A stretch of 20,658 nt of DNA from Gemmatimonadaceae bacterium. GTDB taxonomy: Bacteria; Gemmatimonadota; Gemmatimonadetes; Gemmatimonadales; Gemmatimonadaceae. The notes below the pieces were generated by a model that saw only the letters and a list, made by a program, of their open reading frames with translations, ran no database searches and had not been told where the DNA came from. Both the position numbers and the translations under genes were made by a program. The stretch's first letter is position 1, and the number at the start of each line of letters is the position of its first letter. Below, in pieces: positions 1 through 6,835 of the stretch. The stretch lies in the NCBI GenBank assembly GCA_017881545.1, contig JADGQU010000007.1:1-20658 (forward strand), given 5' to 3'.

Positions 1-549
1 ATCGGCGAGAAAAAAGGCAAGCGCGCCGGTCGTGATCATTGCGATGCGGTAACCCATGACGAACACCGCCGCGCCCGCGCCCATCTCCCGATTCTCCAGC
101 ACATCCGTCCGGTAAGCATCGAGCGAGATATCCTGCGACGCGCTGAAGAAGGCGATCGCGATCGCATTGATCGCGAGCATTTTGAGTCCGGTTCGCGGGT
201 CGTGCAGTGACATCGCGGCGATGGCGAGCAGGAGAAGCACCTGGGTGATCAACACCCAGCCGCGGCGTCGACCAAGGAATGGCGGGACGTACCGGTCCAT
301 CACCGGCGCCCACACGAACTTGAGCGAGTACGGCAGCGTGACGAGGCTGAAGAATCCGATGGTGGCGAGATCCACTTTTGCCGTCGTCATCCAGGCCTGG
401 AGGGTCTTGCTGGTCAGATAAAACGGCAAGCCCGACGAAAACCCCAGCACCAGAAGAGTTGCCATCTTCGGCTGCGCGAAGATGCGGAATGGAGATGTCC
501 TGGCGGCGCTCTCGGTCGCCGCGCTCTCGGTCGGGGTGCTCTCGGTCAA
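1..549 (-). CDS. ampG: AmpG-type muropeptide permease (MFS), N-terminal 183 codons only
   Basis: This is an inner-membrane major-facilitator permease that imports GlcNAc-1,6-anhydroMurNAc(-peptide) from the periplasm. It runs off the left edge, so only the N-terminal part is visible. The translation closely follows the known AmpG pattern from memory: LGFSSGLPFYLTSKTLQAWM, then GFFSLVTLPYSLKFVWAPVMDRY-like residues, GRRRGW, and SASQDISLDAYRTDVL (roughly residues 33-140). Several hydrophobic segments fit transmembrane helices. The start is a TTG at 549 with GGGAG about 7 bases upstream; no ATG or GTG gives a better frame. It lies 23 bp after nagZ and is the last visible gene of the murQ-anmK-nagZ-ampG operon. 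The first 16 residues are a Thr/Glu/Ser/Ala-rich leader made of three tandem 5-residue units, not part of the family core. The identity is secure; the true length cannot be seen. Confidence 0.92.
   Translation of the reverse strand, partial: MTESTPTESAATESAARTSPFRIFAQPKMATLLVLGFSSGLPFYLTSKTLQAWMTTAKVDLATIGFFSLVTLPYSLKFVWAPVMDRYVPPFLGRRRGWVLITQVLLLLAIAAMSLHDPRTGLKMLAINAIAIAFFSASQDISLDAYRTDVLENREMGAGAAVFVMGYRIAMITTGALAFFLAD
502..546 (-). repeat. Three tandem 15-bp in-frame repeats at the ampG 5' end
   Basis: Directly after the TTG start, three consecutive 15-bp units each begin ACCGAGAGC and encode TESTP, TESAA and TESAA. Units 2 and 3 differ by one base, and unit 1 by a few. Because the unit is a multiple of three, copy-number change would leave the permease in frame. 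Confidence 0.85.
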
Positions 550-572
550 TGAGTTTCTCCCTTTCGCGCCGG

Positions 573-2063
573 CTACCGAATGCCTCGCGCGCTCTTCCCT
601 GCTTTGCCCGCCGCTACCTCGCGCAGCAAAACCCGCGCGGCCGCGCGCTGCATCACCGCTTCCCCACCCCACGCGCAAAGGATCGGCGCATCCCCATCAA
701 GCTCGGCCGCGAGGCGCGGATGGCTGAATTGAACGATGAGGCGATCTCCATCCTTGGTGCGCTCGAGCGTGCGGCGCACCGTCTCCATCGACCACGACGA
801 GTACCCCGGCCTTCCCTTCCACGCGCGGATATCGCCAAACAGGGCAATCACAGTTGCGCCGGTGGCGCCGGCCGGATCGCCATTCACCACCAGATCCACT
901 CCGCCCATGCGCAGCGCCGAGACGAGAGGGTCGCGCGATGGAGCGGGATACGGGCCGCCCAGGTCATCGTCCACGATGACGAGATTCCACGGTTGCTGGA
1001 GTTGCGGGACTTTTCCGCGTAGCACGTGCACGACCTGCTCGGCCAGTTGAACGGACCATCCGGTCTCGTCGCGACCGACACGATTTGTCTCCCGCGAGAG
1101 CGCCGCCCAGCGAGCCCACCTTCTGCGTCGCTCGATTGATTGGTGGATCCTGTCCGTGTCGAGCCGTTTTTCGTCGATCGCTTTTTGCACCGCTCCCACT
1201 GATTCGACGATGTTCTTGGGATAGAGGAGGCAATCGCAGCCGGCGTCGAGCGCGCGGACTACCGCCTCTGCCTCTCCGCCGCCGAGCACTCCGTCCATGA
1301 TCAACGCGTCGGTGACAACCAGGCCCGTGAACCCCAGCTCGTTGCGCAGAAGGTTCGTCAGAATCGCGCGCGAGAGCGTCGCCGGCGCGCCGCTCGCATC
1401 GAGCGCCGGGAACGCGACGTGCGCGGACATGACCGAGGCGACTCCGCGCTCTATCGCGTGGCGGAATGGGACGAGATCCGTTTCGCGAATCGTTGCCGCC
1501 GACTCCTCGACGCGGGGCAGCTCCTTGTGCGAGTCGACGGTCGTGCGCCCGTGACCGGGAAAATGCTTCGCGCACGCGAGCACGCCTTCCGACTGACACG
1601 CGTCGATCCACGCGGAGGCGTACTCTCCCACACGCTCGGGATCGGATCCAAAGGAGCGCGTGCCGATGATCGGATTGGTCGGCTCGACGTCGATGTCGCA
1701 ATCGGGAGCGTATATCCAGTTGATTCCCAGCTCCCGCGCCTCGGCTGCGCTGACGGCCGCGGACCGACGCACCGCCTGGATGTCCTCCAGCGAGGCGATC
1801 GCCGCCAGCGGCGGCAACGCCGTCTGTCCCGCGAACTGCTGCCCCGCGCCGCGCTCCAGATCCGCGCCTATCAGCAGTGGGATGCGCGACTTGGAGTGAA
1901 GATGCTCGGTGAGCACCGCGACGTGCTCCGATGGACCTCCGAACAGAATGAATCCTCCGACGCCGAGCTGGAGCGCCTGGTCGATGGCGGCCCGCTCGCC
2001 CTCGTAGCCGTGCGAAGCATCCCATCGGATGGCCGGGTAGAAGAGCTCGGCGATCTCACTCAT
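573..2063 (-). CDS. nagZ: Beta-N-acetylhexosaminidase NagZ-like, glycoside hydrolase family 3, with C-terminal extension
   Basis: This GH3 enzyme removes the non-reducing GlcNAc from GlcNAc-anhydroMurNAc(-peptides) in the cytoplasm. Family signatures are plain: KHFPGHG at residues 166-172, the Asp-His pair of the NagZ loop in DSHKELP (D177, H179), and the nucleophile Asp in VVTDALIMDGV (D252). The catalytic barrel occupies about residues 1-320. The protein is 496 aa, whereas single-domain proteobacterial NagZ is about 340 aa. The last ~170 residues form an extra domain, as in two-domain GH3 enzymes of Gram-positive bacteria. The start ATG (MSEIAELF) overlaps the anmK stop as ATGA, indicating translational coupling. 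The same reading frame continues open upstream inside anmK, but that part is not coding. No signal peptide is seen, so a cytoplasmic location is inferred. Confidence 0.93.
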   Translation of the reverse strand: MSEIAELFYPAIRWDASHGYEGERAAIDQALQLGVGGFILFGGPSEHVAVLTEHLHSKSRIPLLIGADLERGAGQQFAGQTALPPLAAIASLEDIQAVRRSAAVSAAEARELGINWIYAPDCDIDVEPTNPIIGTRSFGSDPERVGEYASAWIDACQSEGVLACAKHFPGHGRTTVDSHKELPRVEESAATIRETDLVPFRHAIERGVASVMSAHVAFPALDASGAPATLSRAILTNLLRNELGFTGLVVTDALIMDGVLGGGEAEAVVRALDAGCDCLLYPKNIVESVGAVQKAIDEKRLDTDRIHQSIERRRRWARWAALSRETNRVGRDETGWSVQLAEQVVHVLRGKVPQLQQPWNLVIVDDDLGGPYPAPSRDPLVSALRMGGVDLVVNGDPAGATGATVIALFGDIRAWKGRPGYSSWSMETVRRTLERTKDGDRLIVQFSHPRLAAELDGDAPILCAWGGEAVMQRAAARVLLREVAAGKAGKSARGIR

Positions 2064-3187
2064 GCGGGCGTGCGCTTCCCCAGGACACGTGGACCGCGCG
2101 CACCTGTGGCCGTGGGAACGTTGCCCGGTCGTTTCATCACGTGCAGATATCCAAGCAATGCGAAGGCCACGGCTTCCTTCGCCTCTCCGTCGAAATAGAC
2201 ATCGTCGAAGTGGCGAATGGTCATGGGCGCCGCTGTCTTCTCGATCGCGGCGAACAATGCGGGATTCTTTGCGCCGCCGCCGGAGACCAGTACCTCGCGC
2301 ACCGGTTCCGGGATGAACCGCCGGTACGCGTCGGCGATGCTTTCCGCGGTTAGCTGAACAGCGGTGGCGACGATGTCTTCGTCGCTGCCGCCAGACGCGT
2401 GACCGGCCGCGATCAATTTCTGGACGTAGTCCGAGTTGAAAAGTTCGCGACCCGTGGATTTGGGTGGCGGCGCGCTGAAATAGGGGTGCTTCATCAGCTC
2501 GGCCACTATCCGCATGTTGGGCTTGCCGGCGCGCCCCAGTTTTCCGTCCACGTCGTAAGGGAGATCTGGCCGGATCGCCCGCGTCACTCCATCGATCACG
2601 GCGACACCAGGGCCAGTGTCGAACGCGCGAACGCTCTCGACCTGACCGTGCGGGGGCACGACCGTGATGTTGCCGATGCCGCCGAGGTTCTGCAGACCGC
2701 GCCACTCCGATTCGGAGGAGAAGAGCATTGCGTCGGCAATCGGAACCAGCGGCGCGCCCTGTCCACCCGCCGCGACGTCGCGCACGCGAAAGTCGCTGAT
2801 GACATCGATGCCGGTTCGTTCGGCGATGACGGCCGCCTCTCCCGATTGCCACGTGGAGTGTCCCGGCTCATGCCAGATCGTTTGACCGTGCGATGCAATC
2901 GCCGCGATGTCTTCGCGCGCGACGCCGGCCTCGGCTATCACCTCGATCGCCGCATCGGCGAGCCAAGCTCCGAGATCGAAGTTGAGCCGGCAGTACTCGG
3001 ATGGACTCCCAGCCCCGAGGGCGGAGGTGAGGCGCGTGCGCTGCGCGCTCGTGTACGCGCGCGATGTGTGGGCGAGGAGATCGACATCGATCCGGCCGTC
3101 GCTCGCGTCGCGGAAGCGCGCCACGGCGGCGCTGATTCCGTCGAGAGAAGTGCCCGACATCAAGCCAACGACGACGCCGGACGACAC
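2060..3187 (-). CDS. anmK: Anhydro-N-acetylmuramic acid kinase
   Basis: AnmK uses ATP to open the 1,6-anhydro ring of anhydroMurNAc and yields MurNAc-6-phosphate, the MurQ substrate. The 375-aa length matches the family (E. coli about 369). Diagnostic segments are GLMSGTSLDG near the N-terminus (residues 8-17), SHGQTIWH (99-106), NLGGIGN (167-173), AFDTGPG with the putative catalytic Asp190, a C-terminal SGGGAKNP nucleotide-binding loop and KEAVAFALLG. I chose the GTG at 3187. It is one base past the murQ stop, has GGGAAG about 6 bases upstream, and puts GVVVGLMSGTS at the normal position. The frame is open further upstream (to 3244) but that would overlap murQ and add non-family residues. 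The stop overlaps the nagZ start as ATGA. The tight linkage of murQ, anmK, nagZ and ampG makes the recycling role very likely. Confidence 0.95.
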   Translation of the reverse strand: MSSGVVVGLMSGTSLDGISAAVARFRDASDGRIDVDLLAHTSRAYTSAQRTRLTSALGAGSPSEYCRLNFDLGAWLADAAIEVIAEAGVAREDIAAIASHGQTIWHEPGHSTWQSGEAAVIAERTGIDVISDFRVRDVAAGGQGAPLVPIADAMLFSSESEWRGLQNLGGIGNITVVPPHGQVESVRAFDTGPGVAVIDGVTRAIRPDLPYDVDGKLGRAGKPNMRIVAELMKHPYFSAPPPKSTGRELFNSDYVQKLIAAGHASGGSDEDIVATAVQLTAESIADAYRRFIPEPVREVLVSGGGAKNPALFAAIEKTAAPMTIRHFDDVYFDGEAKEAVAFALLGYLHVMKRPGNVPTATGARGPRVLGKRTPA

Positions 3188-3188
3188 G

Positions 3189-4106
3189 CTACGCTTCCCG
3201 GACTGGAGGCGGCGCGTCCTTCGTGACCCGCCGCACCACGCCACCGTTCTCGTCGAGCAATTTCTCGGCTTCTTCGCGCGAGACTCCCTTCTTCTGCATC
3301 ACGATCGCAAGCTTGACGCTCTTGCCGGCGCGCTCCAGGAGCGTCGTCGCTTCTTCTCGCGACACTCCGCAGACTTCCATCACGATGCGCTGGCTGCGGT
3401 CGATCAGCTTGTTGTTCGTCGCGCGGAGATCGACCATCAGATTCCCGTACGTCTTGCCGAGCCTGATCATGGCGCCGGTGGTGATCGTGTTGAGCACGAG
3501 CTTGGTCGCGGTGCCGGCCTTCATGCGCGTCGAGCCGGTGACGACTTCGGGGCCGACGATTGGAAGTATCGTCACGTCGACTCTCGCCACCAAATCGGGC
3601 GGCGGCGGCGAGCAGGCGACGATTCCGGTTTTGGCGCCGAGCGCTCCGGCGCGCTCGAGCGCGGCGCGAACGTAGGGCGTCGTCCCCGAGGCGGCGATTC
3701 CAATTACGAAATCCCTCTTGTCGACTCCGTGCTCGTCAATCGCGAGGGCGCCGTTCTTGACGACGTCTTCCGCTCCTTCCTGCGACCGTGTCAGCGCAGG
3801 CAATCCACCGGCGATTATGCCCTGCACCATTTCAGGCTTGGTGCCGAAGGTCGGCGGACACTCGCTTGCGTCGAGCACTCCCAGTCGTCCTGAGGTACCG
3901 GCCCCGACGTAGAACAATCGTCCTCCGGCACGAAATGTTGCTTCGGCAAGCTCGATCGCGCGCGCGATCTGCTCGCGCTGAGTCGCGACAACTTCGGGAA
4001 CTCTGCGATCTTCCGCGTTTATCATGTCTACGATCTCGAGGGGCGACGCGAGATCGATCGAGACGGTACGCGGGTTGCGGCGTTCCGTTTCGCGGGGGTC
4101 GAGCAT
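3189..4106 (-). CDS. murQ: N-acetylmuramic acid 6-phosphate etherase
   Basis: MurQ cleaves the D-lactyl ether of MurNAc-6-P, giving GlcNAc-6-P and D-lactate in the cytoplasm. It is a SIS-domain protein of 305 aa, close to the ~300 aa norm. Family motifs are FYVGAGTSGRLGVLDASECPPTF (residues 65-87, containing the likely catalytic Glu82), GIIAGG, GIAASGTTPYV, TGSTRMKAGTATKLVLN and NLMVDLRATN. The C-terminus has the typical helical SREEA..LL.. repeats. The chosen ATG at 4106 (MLDPRETERRNP) matches family N-termini. The frame stays open to 4238, but that part would overlap the divergent exported-protein gene and resembles no MurQ. No strong Shine-Dalgarno sequence precedes it. It is the first gene of the recycling operon, divergent from the gene at 4184 across a 77-bp gap. 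Confidence 0.95.
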   Translation of the reverse strand: MLDPRETERRNPRTVSIDLASPLEIVDMINAEDRRVPEVVATQREQIARAIELAEATFRAGGRLFYVGAGTSGRLGVLDASECPPTFGTKPEMVQGIIAGGLPALTRSQEGAEDVVKNGALAIDEHGVDKRDFVIGIAASGTTPYVRAALERAGALGAKTGIVACSPPPPDLVARVDVTILPIVGPEVVTGSTRMKAGTATKLVLNTITTGAMIRLGKTYGNLMVDLRATNNKLIDRSQRIVMEVCGVSREEATTLLERAGKSVKLAIVMQKKGVSREEAEKLLDENGGVVRRVTKDAPPPVREA

Positions 4107-4183
4107 CAAAGCGCTGCTGAGCGGTGATCCACGATCAAACTTACCGGACGGCTTGCGCGAATCGCAAGACAACTTGGAGCAAC
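4107..4183. promoter_or_regulatory. Divergent intergenic region with a small inverted repeat (putative promoters/operator)
   Basis: This 77-bp gap separates divergent murQ and the exported barrel-like protein, so promoters for both should lie here or in the flanking 5' ends. An inverted repeat CTTGCG-N5-CGCAAG sits at 4152-4168. On the minus strand TTGCGA (4167-4162) and TAAGTT (4143-4138) are spaced by 18 bp and could be a weak -35/-10 pair for murQ. The -35-like element overlaps the inverted repeat. No convincing plus-strand promoter was found. Confidence 0.3.
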
Positions 4184-4894
4184 ATGATGAAACGTTTTTC
4201 TCTGGTGTTATCGACTGTGATGTTTGGTGCCGCGACACTCGACGCGCAGATGCCGAGGCGGCCCAGCGCCTACACCAATGATCCGGGCTTCTGGATCACC
4301 GCGGGGGTATCCGGATTCAGGGCAAACCAGGTAAACGACGGCGCGAGCGCGAGCACCTGGGATTTTGGAAATTCCACGAACTTTGCGTATCGCGGATCCA
4401 TCGAGAAGGGCGGCAATAACGGCTCCTCTTTTGGCTTGGCTGGAAGCTGGTCGCACGTACCGTTCCTCTATTCTTCAACCGCGAATGTGCCGGTCCCCCC
4501 GGGTGGGACAGTGTTTTGCGCGAACGGCACCGGTTGCGACGCGCATCTCGACTTGATGACTCTCGTCCTGACATTCCACTCCGGAGCGGGACTCGGCCTC
4601 CATCAGGTGCTGGAGCTGAACGGGGGAGTCGTCGGGTACAGGAATCTGAAGCGCGATTCCGACGGCGCGAAACTGACTCCGACTGGTGGAAACATCGACC
4701 CGCTGTTTGCTCTCGGGTACGGGTTTGGCTACGGCCTCAACGACCGCGCCAACATCGACATCCTCACGGACTATTCATTCGCGCTCCACGAGAGAAAGGG
4801 GTTGTCGAACGGCACGAGCAATACGAACAGCATGCCGGGCCTGCGGCTATCGCTGCGGATGGGATTCGGCGGGAGCGCCACGCGCCGCAGGTAG
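4184..4894 (+). CDS. Exported protein of unknown function, probably a small outer-membrane beta-barrel
   Basis: The protein is 236 aa and I do not recognise a named family. It starts with a clear Sec signal peptide, MMKRFSLVLSTVMFGAATLDAQ, with likely cleavage after LDA-Q. The mature part has alternating hydrophobic/polar, Gly- and aromatic-rich stretches such as GFWITAGVSGF, FGLAGSWSHVPFLY, LGYGFGYGLND and GLRLSLRMGFGG. This pattern is usual in 8- to 10-stranded outer-membrane barrels. Two cysteines (FCANGTGC) in a likely external loop could form a disulfide. GGAG at 4175-4178 precedes adjacent ATGs at 4184 and 4187; the first is chosen and the second is equally acceptable. The stop lies 19 bp before the gamma-glutamyltransferase start, so the two are probably co-transcribed. 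The barrel assignment is inference from pattern only. Confidence 0.75.
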   Translation: MMKRFSLVLSTVMFGAATLDAQMPRRPSAYTNDPGFWITAGVSGFRANQVNDGASASTWDFGNSTNFAYRGSIEKGGNNGSSFGLAGSWSHVPFLYSSTANVPVPPGGTVFCANGTGCDAHLDLMTLVLTFHSGAGLGLHQVLELNGGVVGYRNLKRDSDGAKLTPTGGNIDPLFALGYGFGYGLNDRANIDILTDYSFALHERKGLSNGTSNTNSMPGLRLSLRMGFGGSATRRR

Positions 4895-4913
4895 GTGACG
4901 CGCGGCGTGCGAC

Positions 4914-6707
4914 GTGGATAGAATTCACGCTCGCACCCTTCGGAGATTCACCCTGAAAAAGAAACTGATAGTGGCCGCGGTGGTCGTCGCTGGATCCGCG
5001 TGGCTTCTCGCCGCGTCGCCTTACCCACGCCCGACCTCGGGCGATCCGGCCATACCGACTCGCGTTCCAGCCGTGTTCCCCAGCAGCTGGCGCTTTCCCG
5101 CCGGCGCACACGCGACATTCGCTCAGCACGCAATCGTCGCCAGCAACAATCGACTCGCCGCGGAAGTTGGCGCCGAGGTGATGAAACAGGGCGGAAACGC
5201 AGTAGATGCCGCGGTAGCGACGGGCTTTGCGCTCGCCGTCACGTTTCCCGAAGCGGGAAATCTCGGCGGTGGCGGCTACATGGTGATCCGAATGGCGGAC
5301 GGACGTACCGATGCGCTCGATTATCGCGAAGTGGCACCCCTGGCGGCGACGCGCGACATGTACATTGGCGCCGACGGCAAGGTGAACGGCGAGAGTACGA
5401 TCGGACCAAAGGCGTCGGGCGTCCCAGGCGCCGTCGCCGGAATGATCGAAGCGCATCGCAAGTATGGCGTGCTGCCGATCTCGAAAGTGCTCGCTCCCGC
5501 GATACGTCTTGCGTCGGAGGGCTTCATCGTCGACCCGACGCTGAGCGCTTCGCTCGCCGCGGAGAAATATCGAATCGGCGGCTTCGCGGGAAAAGCGCTC
5601 TTTTTTCCCAACGACGCGCCGCCCGCCGCCGGATCGCGACTCGTCCAGCCGCAGCTGGCGGTCACGCTCAAATTGATCGCCGATTCAGGGTCGCGGGTTT
5701 TCTATCGCGGCAGCATCGCCGACTCGATCGCGGCCGAGATGCAGCGGAGTGGCGGGCTCATCACCAAGGAAGATCTTGCGCGCTATCGGCCCATCTGGCG
5801 TCGGCCGATACGCAGCGTCTATCGCGGTTATACGCTCATCTCGATGCCGCCGTCCTCGTCGGGCGGGATCACAATAACGGAGATGCTGAATATTCTGGAG
5901 GCGTATGGACCCACCCGGCCATTCGGGAGCGCCGAGCGGATCCACGCGCTGGCGTCGGCATCCCAGCGCGCGTTCATCGATCGCAACTCGAAGCTCGGCG
6001 ATCCCGCATTCGTGAAGGTTCCGCTGGCTACGCTAACGAGCAAGGAGTACGCGAGAGGGATCGCGAAGACGATCTCGCGCGACCACGCCGACGCGACGAC
6101 GCGTCTCGCGTCGGGCCTGCGAGAAGGAAACGAGACGACCCACTACTCGGTCGTGGACGGTTCCGGAAACGCCGTCGCGACAACTACGACGCTGAACGAC
6201 CTGTACGGGTCGGGCGTGTTCGTGAGGGGCGCGGGCTTTTTTCTCAACGACGAGATGGACGACTTCACTTCCCGGCCCGGGATTCCAAATATGTTTGGCT
6301 TGATTCAGGGCGCCGCCAATGCGATCGCCCCGGGCAAGCGGATGCTGAGTGCCATGTCTCCCACGATCGTCCTCGATCCGAAGGGAAACCTTCTGCTCGT
6401 GACCGGCGCGCGCGGAGGCCCGAGGATCATCTCCGCGACGTCGCAGATCATTCTCGACGTGATCGACCACCGGATGTCGCTCGCGGATGCGATGAGCGCG
6501 CCGCGAATTCATCACCAGTCGCTCCCCGACTCCATCGGCGTCGAGAGAGGCGGCGTCGAGCCGTCGGTGATGGCGCGGCTGACGCAGATGGGACACCACG
6601 TCTACGAGCTGGCCGGTATCGCATCGGCCGCGTCGATCATGCGCGTGAAGGGCGGTTATGAGGGCGTGGACGACCCCCGTTCGCACGGAGGAGCAGTCGG
6701 GTTCTAG
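4914..6707 (+). CDS. ggt: Gamma-glutamyltransferase / glutathione hydrolase, exported
   Basis: This Ntn-hydrolase cleaves gamma-glutamyl bonds (glutathione and gamma-glutamyl peptides) in the periplasm. It is made as a proenzyme that self-cleaves before a conserved Thr. That Thr is seen in ETTHYSVVDGSGNAVATTTTLN (T408, counted from the GTG). Other family landmarks are GGNAVDAAVATGFAL, EAGNLGGGGYMV, MPPSSSGG, FLNDEMDDF and the oxyanion-hole Gly pair in TGARGGPRI. In the substrate loop, the E. coli LSSMSPT reads LSAMSPT here, so one of two serines is Ala. The ~597-aa length is normal. The N-terminus KKKLIVAAVVVAGSAWLLAASP is a signal peptide or anchor. The start is uncertain: GTG at 4914 has no good ribosome site, while a CTG at 4953, in frame, has GGAG seven bases upstream and would begin exactly at the signal peptide. 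It follows the exported protein at 4184-4894 by 19 bp. Confidence 0.93.
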   Translation: MDRIHARTLRRFTLKKKLIVAAVVVAGSAWLLAASPYPRPTSGDPAIPTRVPAVFPSSWRFPAGAHATFAQHAIVASNNRLAAEVGAEVMKQGGNAVDAAVATGFALAVTFPEAGNLGGGGYMVIRMADGRTDALDYREVAPLAATRDMYIGADGKVNGESTIGPKASGVPGAVAGMIEAHRKYGVLPISKVLAPAIRLASEGFIVDPTLSASLAAEKYRIGGFAGKALFFPNDAPPAAGSRLVQPQLAVTLKLIADSGSRVFYRGSIADSIAAEMQRSGGLITKEDLARYRPIWRRPIRSVYRGYTLISMPPSSSGGITITEMLNILEAYGPTRPFGSAERIHALASASQRAFIDRNSKLGDPAFVKVPLATLTSKEYARGIAKTISRDHADATTRLASGLREGNETTHYSVVDGSGNAVATTTTLNDLYGSGVFVRGAGFFLNDEMDDFTSRPGIPNMFGLIQGAANAIAPGKRMLSAMSPTIVLDPKGNLLLVTGARGGPRIISATSQIILDVIDHRMSLADAMSAPRIHHQSLPDSIGVERGGVEPSVMARLTQMGHHVYELAGIASAASIMRVKGGYEGVDDPRSHGGAVGF

Positions 6708-6727
6708 CCGCAACGGCTCTTAACATC

Positions 6728-6766
6728 GAGGAGCTGTTTTGCAGTTGCTCCTCTGCATGGATGCAG
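6728..6766. other. Two small inverted repeats just upstream of the terminator
   Basis: GAGGAGC (6728-6734) pairs with GCTCCTC (6747-6753) around a 12-nt loop, and CTGCAT-GG-ATGCAG (6753-6766) is a compact palindrome. They lie between the ggt stop and the strong terminator at 6777. They could stabilise the ggt mRNA 3' end or be chance; no role is shown. Confidence 0.4.
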
Positions 6767-6776
6767 TGTGGCACCA

Positions 6777-6820
6777 TGAAAAAGAGGCCGGCGTGATTTC
6801 TCACGCCGGCCTCTTTTTCA
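6777..6820. terminator. Bidirectional rho-independent terminator, 20-bp perfect stem
   Basis: The left arm 6777-6796 and right arm 6801-6820 are perfect reverse complements around a TTTC loop. The GC-rich core GAGGCCGGCGTGA is flanked by five A on the left and five T on the right, so the hairpin ends in a U-tract on either strand. It sits between convergent genes, ggt (stop 6707) and the lipoprotein (stop 6836), as expected for a shared terminator. Confidence 0.95.
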
Positions 6821-6835
6821 GCTACCGCGGGCTCC

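Noticed and set aside
964..2025. A 353-codon minus-strand frame overlapping nagZ
   Set aside because: It is a different phase of the nagZ coding strand, Arg-rich, with no recognisable domain.
2064..2852. Long open extension of the nagZ frame upstream of its ATG (a single 759-codon frame)
   Set aside because: The extension lies inside anmK in another phase, has Arg-rich low-information translation and no family similarity. The NagZ family start fits the ATG at 2063.
5000..6661. A 553-codon plus-strand frame inside ggt
   Set aside because: It is an Arg/Ser-rich shadow in a different phase of the gamma-glutamyltransferase gene, caused by high GC.
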